Positions 11,801 through 23,800 of a stretch of DNA of 27,817 bases are shown here, one piece after another; position 1 is the stretch's first letter, and every line of letters starts with the position of its first letter. This stretch comes from Phallusia fumigata (lineage: Eukaryota; Chordata; Ascidiacea; Phlebobranchia; Ascidiidae). Position numbers and translations under genes: made by a program. A model generated the notes under the pieces. It searched no databases. It was not told the origin of the DNA and saw only the letters and a program-made list of their open reading frames with translations. Where the stretch lies: NCBI GenBank assembly GCA_008931825.1, contig QXVZ01018420.1, positions 1 through 27,817 of the forward strand, given 5' to 3'.

Positions 11801-14800
11801 GACTGATTTTCATGCGCTCACTGTCGCCCTCCAGAGGACAGATCCGGATTCCGAGAGGCATTTTGGTTCCACTTTTGTCTTTAACTTCAACAAGGAATCC
11901 GCATTCCCGGGATCGAGGTTTGAGAACAGCAAGGATTGCGAATTCCTGAGGTAGGCCTTTCGGAAAACGATCGGACGCCGGTTCGTCTGTAAAAGAGAGT
12001 TGGTGACCTAATGAAACAACTGTTGTGGTTGAAAAAAGATATCTGATTTTTTATTTGAAGTCCTCAAGTTGTCTAACGTGGCGATTTCACTTTGGCACAT
12101 GACAAGACTTGACTATGGCTGACAGTTTCAGTGTATTTTTTCAACTGACTGGGGTCAGTAAGCTCAAGACTTCAGTCAATGCAAGTCATTTCTTAAAACT
12201 TGACTTAAGTCATACAAACTGACTCAAAGCAGGCAAACTATAAGATAAAGACTTCACCCAAGCCACCTTTTTAAACTACTTGACTTTAGAGTGCCTTAAC
12301 AAAGGGTATCGACTTGACTTGAGTCATCCCAAATTGCCTTGACCCCCTTATAAAACACAATGGGATTTACGGGTCTTAGCTCCGGTAAGCTTCAAGACAG
12401 AGGCCAGCAGTCCTGTGTTCAGGTGCGTGAACGAGAGGAGGTTATAGTTCGTCAGGTTTGTGCTCTACACTTTCGCAGTTGCATCAAGTTCCATTTAGCA
12501 CACGCGACGTATTTACCATGGAAACAGGGAACAGGCGCCTGCGCTCGGCCAAGTGTGCTGTTGGGCCACAAATTGGGCCACCAAGCAGGAGAGTGAATTT
12601 CTACACTGTAATTGGGAGCGGAGATACAGGTGCGGCTACATTGGTGGTGACTGACGCAATGTTTTGCAGCATTTTGCTGTTCTAATTGGTTTTATACAAG
12701 GCCGAGTAAAAGAAATGCCGTAAAACCACGGGAAGTTGAGTGGCGAAAACCAGATTTTTTCGTACACAGTAATTACCTGCCATAACGCGTTCAGCATTGA
12801 TGCATTGTCACAAAAAGCGCTTAAGGTGTTTGTTTTTAGGCCATAACTTTGTTTGGAAAACACAACTTTCAGACACTGATAAGAAATTAGTTAGTTAATA
12901 ATTGAAACATTTTACCAGGTAGCTGGTAAATTTTTGTTTAAAACTGTCTGCTAAAAGAAAAGCATCGTGGAAAACCGGCTACATGCCGTTAAATTTGTAA
13001 TATTGACGTGGTTGCCCAACCTAGATCACTAACTAAAACACGATTTAAAGACTGAAAATCAAAGAAATCNTATACAAGGCCGAGTAAAAGAAATGCCGTA
13101 AAACCACGGGAAGTTGAGCGGCAAAAACCAGATTTTTTCGTACACAGTAATTACCTGCCATAACGCGTTCAGCATTGATGCATTGTCACAAAAAGCGCTT
13201 AAGGTGCTTGTTTTTAGGCCATAACTTTGTTTGGAAAACACAACTTTCAGACACTGATAAGAAATTGGTTAGTTAATAATTGAAACATTTTACCAGGTAG
13301 CTGGTAAATTTTTGTTTAAAACTGTTCGCTAAATAAAAGCATCGTGGAAAACCGGCTACATGCCGTTAAATTTGTGATTTTGACGTGGTTACCTAACCTA
13401 CATCACTAACTAAAACACGATTTAAAGACTGAAAATCAAAGAAATCCCGCTTCTACTTACTTATGTTAGTTGTGGTGCTTCGCATAAATTCAAATGCCGG
13501 AAAACCGTTAAATCCCCGAACGTAAGATATCGAAGCGTCAAGAGGAGTTGGTATTGCAGCAATGAAGTCCACTTTGCCGTGGGATACGCCTGTAAGAATT
13601 CAATCAAAAAACTAGTTAGTTATCTATGTACACAGGATGCAGTGCATGAATGGTGCGTACTGCATTCAATTCCATTCAATTACTTCGGGGATACGCTCAT
13701 GGCTACCTGACCGAAGTAAAGTTTTTTTAGTTTTCGTTGCAAAGTTTTTTGTGTCACTGGCCCATTTCGGGGGAAAATGATCCTAATTCGTAATCTTAAT
13801 GATCATAGCGACATTTTCAACTGTTTAGCGTGTACTGGTTGTTAGTTAACATTGTTTACCATTCGTACAAGGTTCCATACTTAGTCTGTATGGCAACATA
13901 AAAACCTGGCACAAGACTGCACCCAATTTAATGTGAAAAATAGTGGTTTAATCCAATTGTGTGTGGCTTGACTGGCTTACAGGCACAAGTTATCACACCA
14001 AACTGGCATGCATATATAGAGACGCAGCCAATGTATGCTAGCACAAATTACAGGGCAGCTACGGAACTTAAACATGCAAGTTCCGGTTGAGCTCAAAAAT
14101 TACAGGGCCAGTACAGGAAATAACATGCATGTTTTGAGGGTCAATGGGCTTGATTTGTATCAAACAATGCCACATTTGTAGGTCGCTTAGAACGTATAAT
14201 CTAACTAGCTATGTTTACGTGTGCGCTTGAATGGGGTTACCAAGCGAACTTCGTCCAGTCAAGTGTAACAAGGTGGTTTTATATCTACTTAAACAGCCAA
14301 GAGGAATGCCCTTAATGTCATTAACAATGGGTGTACTTGAAATCGTTATTAATAAATAAACTTTTTCCTATTTCAGATCATTTAAAAATCTTGGCAATGG
14401 ACTCTTAGGCAAAGGTCGCTTGGGAACCAGTGTTGGTATACACGCAAACAGGTCCTCAGTATAGGAGTAACTTGGGCCTATGTTTTTGTCTAACAAACGT
14501 GAGTGTTTTAAACTGTACTTGACGTAAAGCATGCAAAGTGTTTCAAATTACAGCGCACAGGCCTCACAACTACAAGTTGTGGTGCGTTGAACCAAACAAA
14601 AAACCCCAAACACGCAACAGAACAGAAATGATGGGACGACAGACAACAACGATATCATTCGGCATTTGCATGGCAACCTGTGGCAAAGCGCGAGCATTGA
14701 AATGTGTTGTATGAATCCTGTCTCCGCTCGTCGATAAGCATGTAGCGTGGGTCTGTGGTCGCACAGTAGGGCGGGGAGTTTAACATGCAGTCGTGGAGCC

Positions 14801-17800
14801 GACGCAAGGCCCCGCACCGTACAGGCGACGCGGTATCCGTGGTGACTATTTCCTTGTAGTTGATTAGACAAAATTCAACGTTGCAGTCTGCTGTCGGGTA
14901 GGGCATGGACGAAGAACTTGTGGCAAGCTCAGTAGTCAGATCAAACGGGGTTGGTTCTGTATACGGCATGCATGGAGGTAATGGGGTTGATGGAAAGCAG
15001 GGAGGGGGTTTTGGGGGTTGAGCAGGGGGTGAAAGCAGCGTCACAAATGGAAAAAAGCGGGAAAATTAATTAACATTCGATGTTAAGTGTTATTGATTGT
15101 TTTTAGCCAGGCACAAAAGTCCGGACATTGCAATGCATGTTCGAACGCAACAAAGCGTTTAAGTTTTTAAGGGGGATGCAGCGAGAGCGCATAATATGCG
15201 GCGTTTTACACAAAGTCGAATTACAAGAACAGAGTAATTAATTTGGTCAGGATTTGGTTCACAACAGAACACAAGAGAAAGATTTGAGAAGGAAAATGGA
15301 AATAGAAGAGTAGGAATGGAAAAAAATGCAAATACAAAACAGATTGTTATCACTCAATTCAACTTTTTGAAAAGTATCTAAATGATGGATTATATGTTCA
15401 ATTAATTAAATGTCGCCAATCTACAATAAACAAGCTAATTTGCAGCATGGAAAGGTATAGTAAGCACACCTTTACACTAAAGGGACATTCCAATATTTTC
15501 CAATGATTAAATAGATTCACCACAGATGCAGTTAGATAGCGGTTAGTTCCTACACACTATACGTAATCTAAAGATTGCTGCTAATGCATAATATGCGGCC
15601 AGCGCAATTATGCATGGAAAAGGCAAAGCTCGGATGTAATTAGCAAAGACATAATGCAAATGCTATTTGCACAACACTACGGTGGAAGGGATAAACAGCG
15701 CCGCGTGTGGCAGCGCCAGTTGGGGGTACATATATTCTCCCTAGAAGTTACAATACTACAAGGTGAAGTTTCTTTCTGTTTGCCTCAACTGAAATCGACG
15801 CCAACCGTTGAAATCNGTGTGGCAGCGCCAGTTGGGGGTACATATATTCTCCCTAGAAGTTACAATACTACAAGGTGAAGTTTCTTTCTGTTTGCCTCAA
15901 ATGAAATCGACGCCAACCGTTGAAATCGCATAACTAAGCTGGTCTTAGGACATGACGTCATATCACTGAGGAAATGTGGTAAACTGGGCAGAAGTTCTTG
16001 ATTGTTTGAACGCAAACGGATTTAAACGCTCGCGACAGTACCGGTTATAAGGAAATTCAATAATAAACACTCCACGGTTAAATAGGAAATTTGCGCGCTG
16101 ATGGGATTTTAATCAAAGTGACTTGGCCATTGATTAGGTATCTTGTTAAACGTTAATTAAATCGTTGGATGGAAATTCTGCTAAAAAACACCCTACATTG
16201 GATCAAATGCATGAACCACGGGTCAACGAACAGACAGAAGAGGCTTCATTAATTATTTACTGTGAAATTGAGCACTTTTTTCGGTAAACGAGCTGAATTA
16301 TTCAAAACAAAACTACCGACTTTTTCGTTTCACCAACATTTTAAAACAAAACATGAGAAACTGATCATACATTTGTAGACAAATTCATTGTAGGTTTTTT
16401 TACAAGGATACGATGTCGCATCACAATTATGACAAGTTTTGACAAAGTTTTTTCGAGGACAAATTGTTGAATTAGCAACGTTAACTACGGAGGAAACCAT
16501 AGGATTGTCTACAAACCCAAGACATTGAATCAGTCGAACGGATGATTTAAATGCAAATACCACAACGGTGAATTACTAATGGAAAAAAATAATAAGTCCT
16601 CCTAGTCTTTTAAGATGACAACAACGCATAACTATGAAGATCAGAAAATTATTTGCATGAAGATTCCTAAAACATGGCGCTTCTATCAACGTCATACTTT
16701 CTAGACTCTTGTCGATGGGGTCAAAGGCTCCACATCGATCAAGCGCCAAAAGAAGAACATCCATCATTTTCAAGAGACACCATCCAAGCTTTTAGGTAAG
16801 GTTATACAACGTAAAGCGACCCGACCTTTTCCTAATCGATGACCGAAACTGGCTGAGCGGAACTGATGCGTTTTGCCGGCTTGCCGAAAATTTCGACTAT
16901 TCTTGAGCGAAAAACGAATTTGCTTCGATCGAAAAAGCGAAACAATGTTAGATTCGATTTTTTCGTTCTTGCACATTTTTCTATTACTGAATGGAATGTC
17001 GTTCGCGTCGGCAGAGTAGATCTAAAATTGTAATTTGTATTGCACAGCTTTTATAGATCAACTTTTCCTGCTTTCAAACAAGGTTAAGTCACGAACAAAT
17101 AAGCGAAAAAGCCAAGTGAACTTGACACAAACACGAAAAACATCTTTTTCAACGATTTTTTTTCTCCAACAACGCATGCAATATTTTGATTCAAAAAATT
17201 TGATAGGTATTTCGCAGTTTGAAGCCTTGGGGGTTTGATAATGGGAATATACTTAACGATAACGTATCTTGTAAGCAATAACTCAACAACCCGCAAGATG
17301 GGTACCCATCGCAAGCCTGCTATCTCCAAAGCAGGAAATGGTACGTCTGGTGAAGCCGCCAGCCAACACCGCCAGTGAGAGCATGAAAGAAAGCCACAAA
17401 AACCTCCCGACGGGAAGAGTAAGCAGCAAAGGCCTCGTCGGCAAAGCGAAAACACAGACATCCAACAAACCAGGCGCACTTTTAACGAACGCACCGGCGT
17501 GCAAAACCTACGCGTGTCCCCACTTCGGTTCCGTTTATTTCTTTCTCTCTGCATTTCGGGATTAGCGGCGAAACTGGGTGCGCCGAGACCCAAACGCCGT
17601 TTGCAAAACAAATGGCCCGTGCTGTGGCCGCCAGGCAACATCAAACGCACTTTAGGAAGCCTTACAAACGTCCATATCACTTACTTGGACCAAAAACCAG
17701 CTGATCCTCCTTCTCTTCGACCTTTGACCTTGCCGAGCGCGTTTTTCTGCTTATTAGGCGATTAAGGTAGCGGTGTCGCGAAACGCTTTGGGAAAGTGAT

Positions 17801-20800
17801 ACGCCAGTAAAAACGGCCCGTTCTCGCTGGCCTGGCGTGGTGCCAGTGTTGCAAAGCGGAAGATAAAACGCAGGCTTGTTTATGCTAGGTTGTTTACACC
17901 GTAGAGAACGCGGAAACAAGTTGAAGTGAAAACCCGACGGCCGAGACCCCAAGATTGAAACGGACCGGAAAACCGAGCCAAGCTATTCAAACAAGCATGG
18001 TTGTTCGCAGCAAGGCGCCTACGCTGCAGCGAGTGATTTATACGCAAAAAAAGTAAAAAAACAACTTATGAGAAGTTTAATCAAGACCGTGTAATTTTCG
18101 GTCTGCTTCCTGCCCCGGGGAACAATGGTAACATCGCCATTCGAGACGGAATGGGACGCTACTAGACCGATTTGCGAAGAATTCGCAATGTAGACATGAC
18201 AAATTCCATATTTGGCTTCCGATAAATGGGTATTGGCGTCGACAGACCGGTGGCCAAGACATAACGAGTTTAACAAGCACTTAAAAGGCGGAAGAAAAAA
18301 TTGAATGAACCCAGGTGGGTGTCTACACGAAAAATTAAGGTTGGTATACATTTTATGCTATTTGGACAAAAAATGTGTCAGCCAAAACAAGTTTACCGCC
18401 TAACAACATTTTGAATAACCAGGTGCCTTCTATGGTTACAGGTGTAAAAGGCCATTGTTTAAACACTTTGATCGAGATAAGATTATGGCTCCGCTCAAGA
18501 CTCATGGCCACCACTAGCGAAACTTTTAAAGGCCGATTTGTCCCTGGGAGATTTGTCCCAATCATCGACATCTTGCGTTGGCGGCCGACTAAAAAACAAC
18601 ATGTTGGAAAGAAGTAAAATCCAGCGCCATCAAAGAAGCGATGTAAACGTTTCTGCGGCCACCGTTAGGTAAATATGTAAGACATGTTGTGACCTGACTG
18701 AAGCTGTTTTGAACTATTGGGGAATGTGGTTACACGAATCAACTGCAGAATGCTTACACCGTGTAACTGGTATGACCAGCAGGTAGCTATCAAGGTGTAT
18801 GTGGTGCGCGCAAATACGCGATTGTAAAGTTCCGTACGAATTAGTGTTGATGTAAAATCGGTAGCACAAACCTTTGAAAACTCTTATTAACTGCCTTTGC
18901 AACGAAAATCCATTCCAATCACTCCAAAACGAAATTTACCTGATCTAAACCATTTACGACAAAACAAACCCACATTTGGAAATCCAGCGAAAAGTTGATT
19001 GGTCGCACAAAGATGAGCTTGATAACAGAATGCTAAGTTATGCGTTTTAATAACGTCATAAACCGATATTAGGCCGATACAACGTAGTAAAACAAAATTC
19101 CCTGTCGTGTCATTTAATTTGTAAAAGTGCATTTCAATACATCAACACGACTTCTTTTAAAATGCACAAATACTGGAAACATGGGCAGACTGGCTCGGGT
19201 CATGGACAGGCAAAGTCGTTACTAGCATTCAATACATCAGCGTCGCCTTTGAAGGCACACTTTAATGACGTCAAACTTTCTAACGTCACGTCACTCGTCA
19301 GCGGCCCCCACATCCGATTTCAATTCTGGCGCGTCCATTTCGAACGTCACAGATACGTCACCCGTCACAAAGGTCATGCTGGGAAAGAGGGGAAGCTCAC
19401 AACAGAACGAAAACACCCAAACACGCTAAGCTGGGGTTTAGTGCTAATGGAGCGAGTCTGACTCTAGACGAGCCTTTCTGAGACCAAAATGTGGTGGATC
19501 TTCTGAACCAAGGGCACTGGAGTAAGTTTACTTCTGTGTGATGTTAAACATTTTACACGGTTTCTTGTAAAGGGGTGTGTTGGATGCCAAGGTGGTTTTA
19601 AAACCCGCTAATAAAGTCAATAGCTAGATTTTATTGGCGTTTGAGGTTACTCTACACAAAGTTTGTTTGACTTGAGCGAATGAAGTTGAATCCAAATTAT
19701 TTTTTGAGGGGTAAGTGGTCGGGAGGTTTTCAAAAACCGTCTAAGATATTTCAAAAATCCCAATTCTGTAAACATCCAATACGACAACGGCTTTCGCTCG
19801 ATGTTTGGAAATTAGGCAGGGCAATAAATACACTGTTGTCCAGCAACTACAGAATTGGTGCAACAATCTTGCTATTAATGCTGGATCCATGTCAGCAAAA
19901 CACGATACAGGTGCGGGTTTGGGGTCTTGGATTTGGGTTGGGAACACAGGTGTACACACTTGAGCAGTTTAAAGTTACCTTTCCTGCCATTGTGTTCTTG
20001 CGGGACAAACTTTTCACCTATGTTAAAACGTGATAGCTGTCCCTTTCAAGTATAGACGGTCCTGTTTCGTCCCATTCAAAAGCTGAGTCTAGCAATAGTG
20101 TAATGATGGAAACCCTAAGATAATACACAGGATTTTCTTAGCCTTCAGCGTTCTGAAAACCCGGAAATGATACAGAGATATTCAATGTCATTCAATTTAG
20201 GGCTGTTTATATGCATGTTTCAAAGGTTGTGTCCCTCGAGGACATACTAGCCAACGGTCGTGACGAGTTCATGAACTGCAGATTAAAAGAAAAGGGCTTT
20301 GCATTAGAAGTTGGCATTTAATATCATTTCCCGATTTTTTGAATCACACATATCTATCAGCCTGCACAAGCCAACCACAACGGCACATGGGACAATATCG
20401 TGTATACAGCGCTTAATAGGGTGTTACCTTAAATTTGTAGAAAACAATCTGGATTTTGCTACATACTAGTCGCATCACAGTAGTTGCGTGCCACAAGTGC
20501 TAGCAAAACATGTATTTGGTGTCGAATTCCAAAAGGCACTTGGCAGTATTTCACCCCAAAACTAACGGTGCAAGTCGCTCTCCACAGTGTCAAGCCGCGG
20601 TTAATTTCAACTCAAATCGACGAAGTGTCTGGCGCTAAGGCTACATGTTTAGAAGCATCAAGTCCCGGTGGCTCGACAGGCCGTAAAATGGTTTCGCCAT
20701 TCAAGGTGAACGTTGTGCAAGTGGCACAACATGCCAAGGGATCATCCTGTTTCAGGCACGCCTTGGTGGTTTAAGTGGTGTGTACCTTCGCGTGCTCTAC

Positions 20801-23800
20801 GGCATGTTTGTACTGTGATTTACTGCCTGGGTTTATAGACCTCTGTATGGGATTTAGGAAGAGGTTTACCGAAGAGCAGGTTAATTCCTAAATGTGGACC
20901 TTAACCAGCAGACTTGCAAAATATTTAGGTCGCACTTTTATAGTTTAAATGGATTGTCCGCATGTTATGGGCTGGTAATTTTTACCCGAGCTATCTCATC
21001 ACATAGATAGCACACAAAGTGGAAAGTTTAACCATCCATTGTTATAAAAGCGCGTCCACCTCCACCCAAATAGAACAAGCATGTAAACAGAGAGTCCACA
21101 TGCGAAATGCTTATCGATTAAAAAGTTTTATCTTTTAAAATAAATATCGTAAATATTAAGTCTCCTTTGAATATGTACGCCATAGTGATTAGCTCCCACA
21201 ACTGCCGGTTGTCTTAGATTAGATCAGTGGCAATCCCTGTGGGACTTCTGACACCCTTTTACCTTTCGAATGCACGCACAACGATAACTGCTAATTGCAA
21301 TTTTATAAGGGGACTGATTGCTGAGTCATCCCGAGAGAAGGTTTTCTTACCGATGAAAGACGTAAGGCGACAAATGTTGCTTTCGTCAATCTTTATACAA
21401 GACCAAAAACACGCAGTGTTGAGAAATATTTTTGGTCGAATAAAAGGCATTTTAGGGAAGGTGGGAGGAAGGCAGCAGTACAAAGTGTTTTTTTAAAGCC
21501 TCCTAGATTATATAAAATTGGCAAGATTGGAAAAACTTATACGTTTGTAAATAAAAAAATTCTATTGTCTGTTCATGGAAATGCGCAATACTTTTGAAAG
21601 TGGTAACTTTCCTTTAAACTGAAATCTTAAAACTAGCCTGCATTACTCCGTATGACTAATTTCCGATACGGATTACCATGCAAAAACAGATAAGCATCAT
21701 GGTCCAAAACTTCTACATCATGCCATTGTCCAATGAGTTACTTATCATCAATCTAACAGTTATCCAGTCAATCTTTGAACCTCTGAGGTTATCACAGAGT
21801 AACGACCGTATCTGTGTCTGCTTTAAAACGACGAATTTTGCCCAAAAGGTTGTCTACCTGCGCCAAACCCAAAATAGATTCGGAAGTTTACGATTGTAGA
21901 TCATTTGCAAGGAAATTATAAATTCACAGTTACATAATCAGTTTTAGGTCATCGAAATGCATCAGTACACAATACAACTAAGATGAGTCCCAAAGTCACG
22001 CACCAAACTCTGACAGTTATAAGATGTTGATATTTTGTGTAGAAACAAAATTTCGGCATTCAAAAGAATTTTGTTTGGACGTAAGGGTCACTTAAGGCCT
22101 AAATATGAATAAATTCCGTCTGCAGTCGATGAAAGAACACCAAGCTCAAGATAGATTGTCATTTATAAATATCCGACATTACGCGACACTCAGTCAAACA
22201 ATCTTTGGCCTGAAATAGCCGGAAAATTATCGTCGCGACGAAGAATGATCAAACATGGTCAATATTATGACAACGTGATGGCGACACAGTCATATTTATC
22301 GTCGGTAACCAATGGTCAATTTGACTCCAATATTTTTTCTTCCCACTTGTGTCACAAGCACAACGCATCGGCAGTGGTTTCCGTATTGTCAATATTTGCC
22401 GAAAAGTGAGTAAAATTTTAGAAAGAGTTTGAGAGTCAGAGGGTGGCTAGTCTGTACTTCTGTAAGGTATCGCAGAGTATCACAGTAAATTAATGCTAAC
22501 CGAAGTTCTCTATGCTATATGTAACATCTTAAAACCTCGTTGGTAAGAAATTTTCTAGATATGAATTATGTTTCTTACTAACATCTCTAGCTGTTATTAA
22601 TTTCAAATATCAAAACTTAGCATACCTATTTCTCTGGTGATAAATAGAATATTACCTTCAAAGCGCATTACATTAAACAGTTTTTAACGTTTTCATTCAG
22701 CTACAAACGTCCGAAGGCGTTAAAAAAAATGCAATTTGCCATTTGGCTCAGCAAAATTTTGCCAGGCCCTCAGCGCATGATTTATTCATTACAAGCACAG
22801 ATCGCGCTCTATTACAAGATCAGCGATACAGGGACAAAAATATGCGGACCGCCCAGCTTTTTCGATTACGTAATGTCTGCGCATCGGAAGGGGTTCGTGC
22901 CCGACAAAGGCGGCTATTATCTCATACTGACGCAGTCACACTTGAAGTTTGTGTGTTTTCCTGGTCTAGCGTTACGCTGTGACGTTTGAGTTCCCAAAAA
23001 AGGGTTTTGTGGAAATTGAGGCTTAAATTTTCACTGTATATGGGTGACCTGCTTTGAGGTAAAGTTGGTGCTTGAAATTTGTTGTAAAAAGAGAAACACG
23101 TCTTGGACTTTGCCCTAATACCGTCGAAATAAAAGCATGACCGAAATGGTTCGTAACGCCCATTTTCACAACAAACGCAACGTGGTAGAGCTACACTATC
23201 AAACCTCTAAAGTTAAAAATGGCAAAAACCGTTCAGTAAAAATAATTTCCTCGACAAAGAGGCACTCAAATCGCTTAAAAATCCGAATACCACGTCAATC
23301 CGCAATAGATATTGGCTCACCTTGCAAGCATAAACACTGGTACATTAGTTTCTCGCATGAGCTGAACATGGTAACATGATACACGTTCTCACATTAGTGG
23401 TGGCGATGTTGTTTTACAAGCTTTCCCCTTACGCCGAACATGGTCTGAGAGAAGTTTCACACACAAGACAAACCTGTGAACACTATTTACTAGCTCGTAC
23501 ACGATCTCATATAACAAGTGATGAACACGAATTGTGGTATTTGTTGTGAATAACAAACCTTTCCCAATCGAAAATCGAACGACTTTCAGCGCTTTCATGC
23601 CCAGTGAAAGCAGGTTTACAAGCAAGTGTCGGCCAAATAATTGGGTTGCATAAATGAAAACTGTGAGTAATATTTTGAAAATAAAGTGCCAAAGTTTTGA
23701 AAAATTTAAAGAAAGTTTCATCTGTCGAAGCTCGCTTGAACCCGCTTTGAAGCTGCGGTGGAAACAAACGCTGTAGTTGTTGATACAAAACTTACTATAC

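Larger units (their letters stand above)
14664..16658. promoter_or_regulatory. Cluster of POU octamer sites
   Basis: Five exact ATGCAAAT octamers on either strand: 14664-14671 (minus), 15326-15333, 15654-15661, 16551-16558 (plus) and 16651-16658 (minus). The copy at 15654 is followed three bases later by ATTTGCA, an inverted partner. By base composition only about 0.1 would be expected in 2 kb. The function is inferred. Confidence 0.35.

Noticed and set aside
20484..20774. Plus-strand 96-codon open frame
   Set aside because: It has no known motif, an unremarkable composition, and is isolated in the 10.8-kb intron.
22729..22989. Two overlapping plus-strand frames resembling a small protein
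   Set aside because: They use the same bases in different frames with no recognisable domain or splice context.
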